From an uncultured Variovorax sp. (GTDB lineage: Bacteria > Pseudomonadota > Gammaproteobacteria > Burkholderiales > Burkholderiaceae): a DNA stretch of 6,902 nt. Made by a program: the position numbers and the translations under genes. Below are positions 6,052 through 6,902 of the stretch, one piece after another. The stretch covers positions 1 to 6,902 of the forward strand of contig CAMLCW010000276.1 of NCBI GenBank assembly GCA_946478645.1, given 5' to 3'. Position 1 is the stretch's first letter, and each line of letters begins with the position of its first letter. Below the pieces are notes generated by a model, which searched no databases, was not told the DNA's origin, and saw nothing but the letters and a program-made list of their open reading frames with translations.

Positions 6052-6902
6052 GCCTCGCGCTCCTTGCGCTGCAGCCCATCGGGCAGGACCACCAGCAGAA
6101 TCACCGCGGCAGTGACGATCTGCTGCACGTAGCTCGACACGCCGGCGATGTTCAGCGCGTTGTTGACCACGCCGATGATCAGCGCCGCGAGGATGGTGCC
6201 TTCGATGGTGCCGCGGCCGCCCGCAAGCGAGACGCCGCCGAGCGTGGCCACCGCGATCACGCTGAGCTCGATGCCGGTGAAGCCCGCCGGCCCGATGTAG
6301 GCCAGCCGCGCTGTCTCGAGCAGGCCTGCGAGCGCCGCGGCCACGCCGCTCGCGACGAACACGAGCAAACGCACGCGATCGACGCGGATGCCGGAGAGCC
6401 CCGCAGCCGCGGCATTGCCGCCCACGGCATAGAGTGCACGCCCGAACCGGGCGCGCCGCGTCAGCACCAGCGCGGCGGCGGCTGCGATGGCGAACACCAG
6501 CACCGGCACCGGGATGCCCAACACGGCACCGCGGCCGAACCAGAGGTAGCCCGTACTCCCTTCGGGATAGATCGCCTGTCCTCCCGAGAGGATGTTGGCA
6601 AGCGCGCGCAGGATGCCGAGCATGCCCAGCGTGACGATCAGCGAGGGCACACGCAGCCGCGTGACGAGAACGCCGTTGACCACTCCGCACAGTGCGCCGG
6701 TCGCCAGTACGCCGCCGATGACCAGCGCCACCGATCCGCTCGGCAGCAACATGCCGCCGACGACGCCGGAGATCACCGCCACGCCGCCGATCGACAGGTC
6801 CAGTTCCCCGGCCAGCAGGACGAGCGTCATGCCGAGCGCCATCACACCGACCGTCGCGACCGCGAGCATCACGGTGCGCGCGTTCTCGGCCGTTGCGAAC
6901 CC
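6048..6902 (-). CDS. Ribose-type ABC importer permease (RbsC-like), first of two, N-terminus cut by window edge
   Basis: The frame is open to the right edge, giving 284 residues out of an expected ~310-340. The true start is off-window. The GTG at 6872 and ATG at 6869 are internal codons, because the family-typical stretch before the first conserved helix (GFATAENARTVMLA at the edge) continues upstream of them. Visible family landmarks, counted from the edge, are MALGMTLVLLAGELDLSIGG (21-40), RVPSLIVTLG (84-93), AVGGNAAAAGLSGIRV (159-174, the ATPase-contacting loop), LGGVSLAGGRGTIEGT (221-236) and the C-terminal SSYVQQIVTAAVILL (256-270). It is clearly closer to textbook RbsC than the second permease. 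The two should form a heterodimeric channel with the shared double-domain ATPase. A periplasmic binding protein gene is expected upstream, off-window. Confidence 0.95.
   Translation of the reverse strand, partial: GFATAENARTVMLAVATVGVMALGMTLVLLAGELDLSIGGVAVISGVVGGMLLPSGSVALVIGGVLATGALCGVVNGVLVTRLRVPSLIVTLGMLGILRALANILSGGQAIYPEGSTGYLWFGRGAVLGIPVPVLVFAIAAAAALVLTRRARFGRALYAVGGNAAAAGLSGIRVDRVRLLVFVASGVAAALAGLLETARLAYIGPAGFTGIELSVIAVATLGGVSLAGGRGTIEGTILAALIIGVVNNALNIAGVSSYVQQIVTAAVILLVVLPDGLQRKEREA
6060..6065 (-). promoter_or_regulatory. Ribosome binding site of the second permease
   Basis: AAGGAG on the minus strand lies 8 nt before the ATG at 6051 and inside the 3' end of the upstream permease gene. 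It settles the start within a frame that stays open far upstream, and has the same sequence and spacing as the kinase ribosome site. Confidence 0.85.

Noticed and set aside
6052..6690. Upstream extension of the second permease frame
   Set aside because: The open frame continues to 6690, but this part overlaps the first permease and reads as Arg/Ala-rich nonsense. The ATG at 6051 with AAGGAG 8 nt upstream is the real start.

Overview
This high-GC window is almost entirely coding. Six genes lie on the minus strand, so they read right to left. Codon use and the G/C-rich third positions suggest a GC-rich proteobacterium. A Burkholderiales organism (Variovorax/Comamonadaceae-like) or a rhizobial-type alphaproteobacterium would fit, but nothing here fixes the taxon. 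I saw no RNA gene, CRISPR array, insertion sequence or phage gene.

In transcription order, the right block (6902 to 1913) is a tight carbohydrate-uptake operon. It holds a RbsC-type permease cut by the window edge, a second and different RbsC-type permease overlapping it by ATGA, an FGGY-family sugar/polyol kinase, and a double-domain RbsA-type ABC ATPase starting 2 nt after the kinase stop. The periplasmic binding protein that such an importer needs is not in the window and is probably just upstream of 6902.

A 136-nt gap (1777-1912) follows, the only non-coding stretch over 35 nt. It holds a possible promoter with a small inverted repeat over its -35 box. The left block (1776 to 1) is a redox pair: a membrane di-iron 'fatty acid desaturase' superfamily enzyme with three histidine boxes, and an FAD/NAD(P)H ferredoxin reductase of the BphA4/putidaredoxin-reductase type, cut by the left edge.

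The combination resembles the oxygenase part of rhizopine catabolism in rhizobia. There MocD (desaturase-like oxygenase), MocE (Rieske-type ferredoxin) and MocF (ferredoxin reductase) are thought to demethylate 3-O-methyl-scyllo-inosamine. My working inference is that the importer brings in a sugar, polyol or cyclitol, possibly O-methylated. The oxygenase and reductase, with a ferredoxin encoded off-window, would oxidise or demethylate it, and the kinase would phosphorylate the compound or its product. The substrate cannot be read from the sequence. The families and gene order are directly supported; the pathway is a hypothesis.
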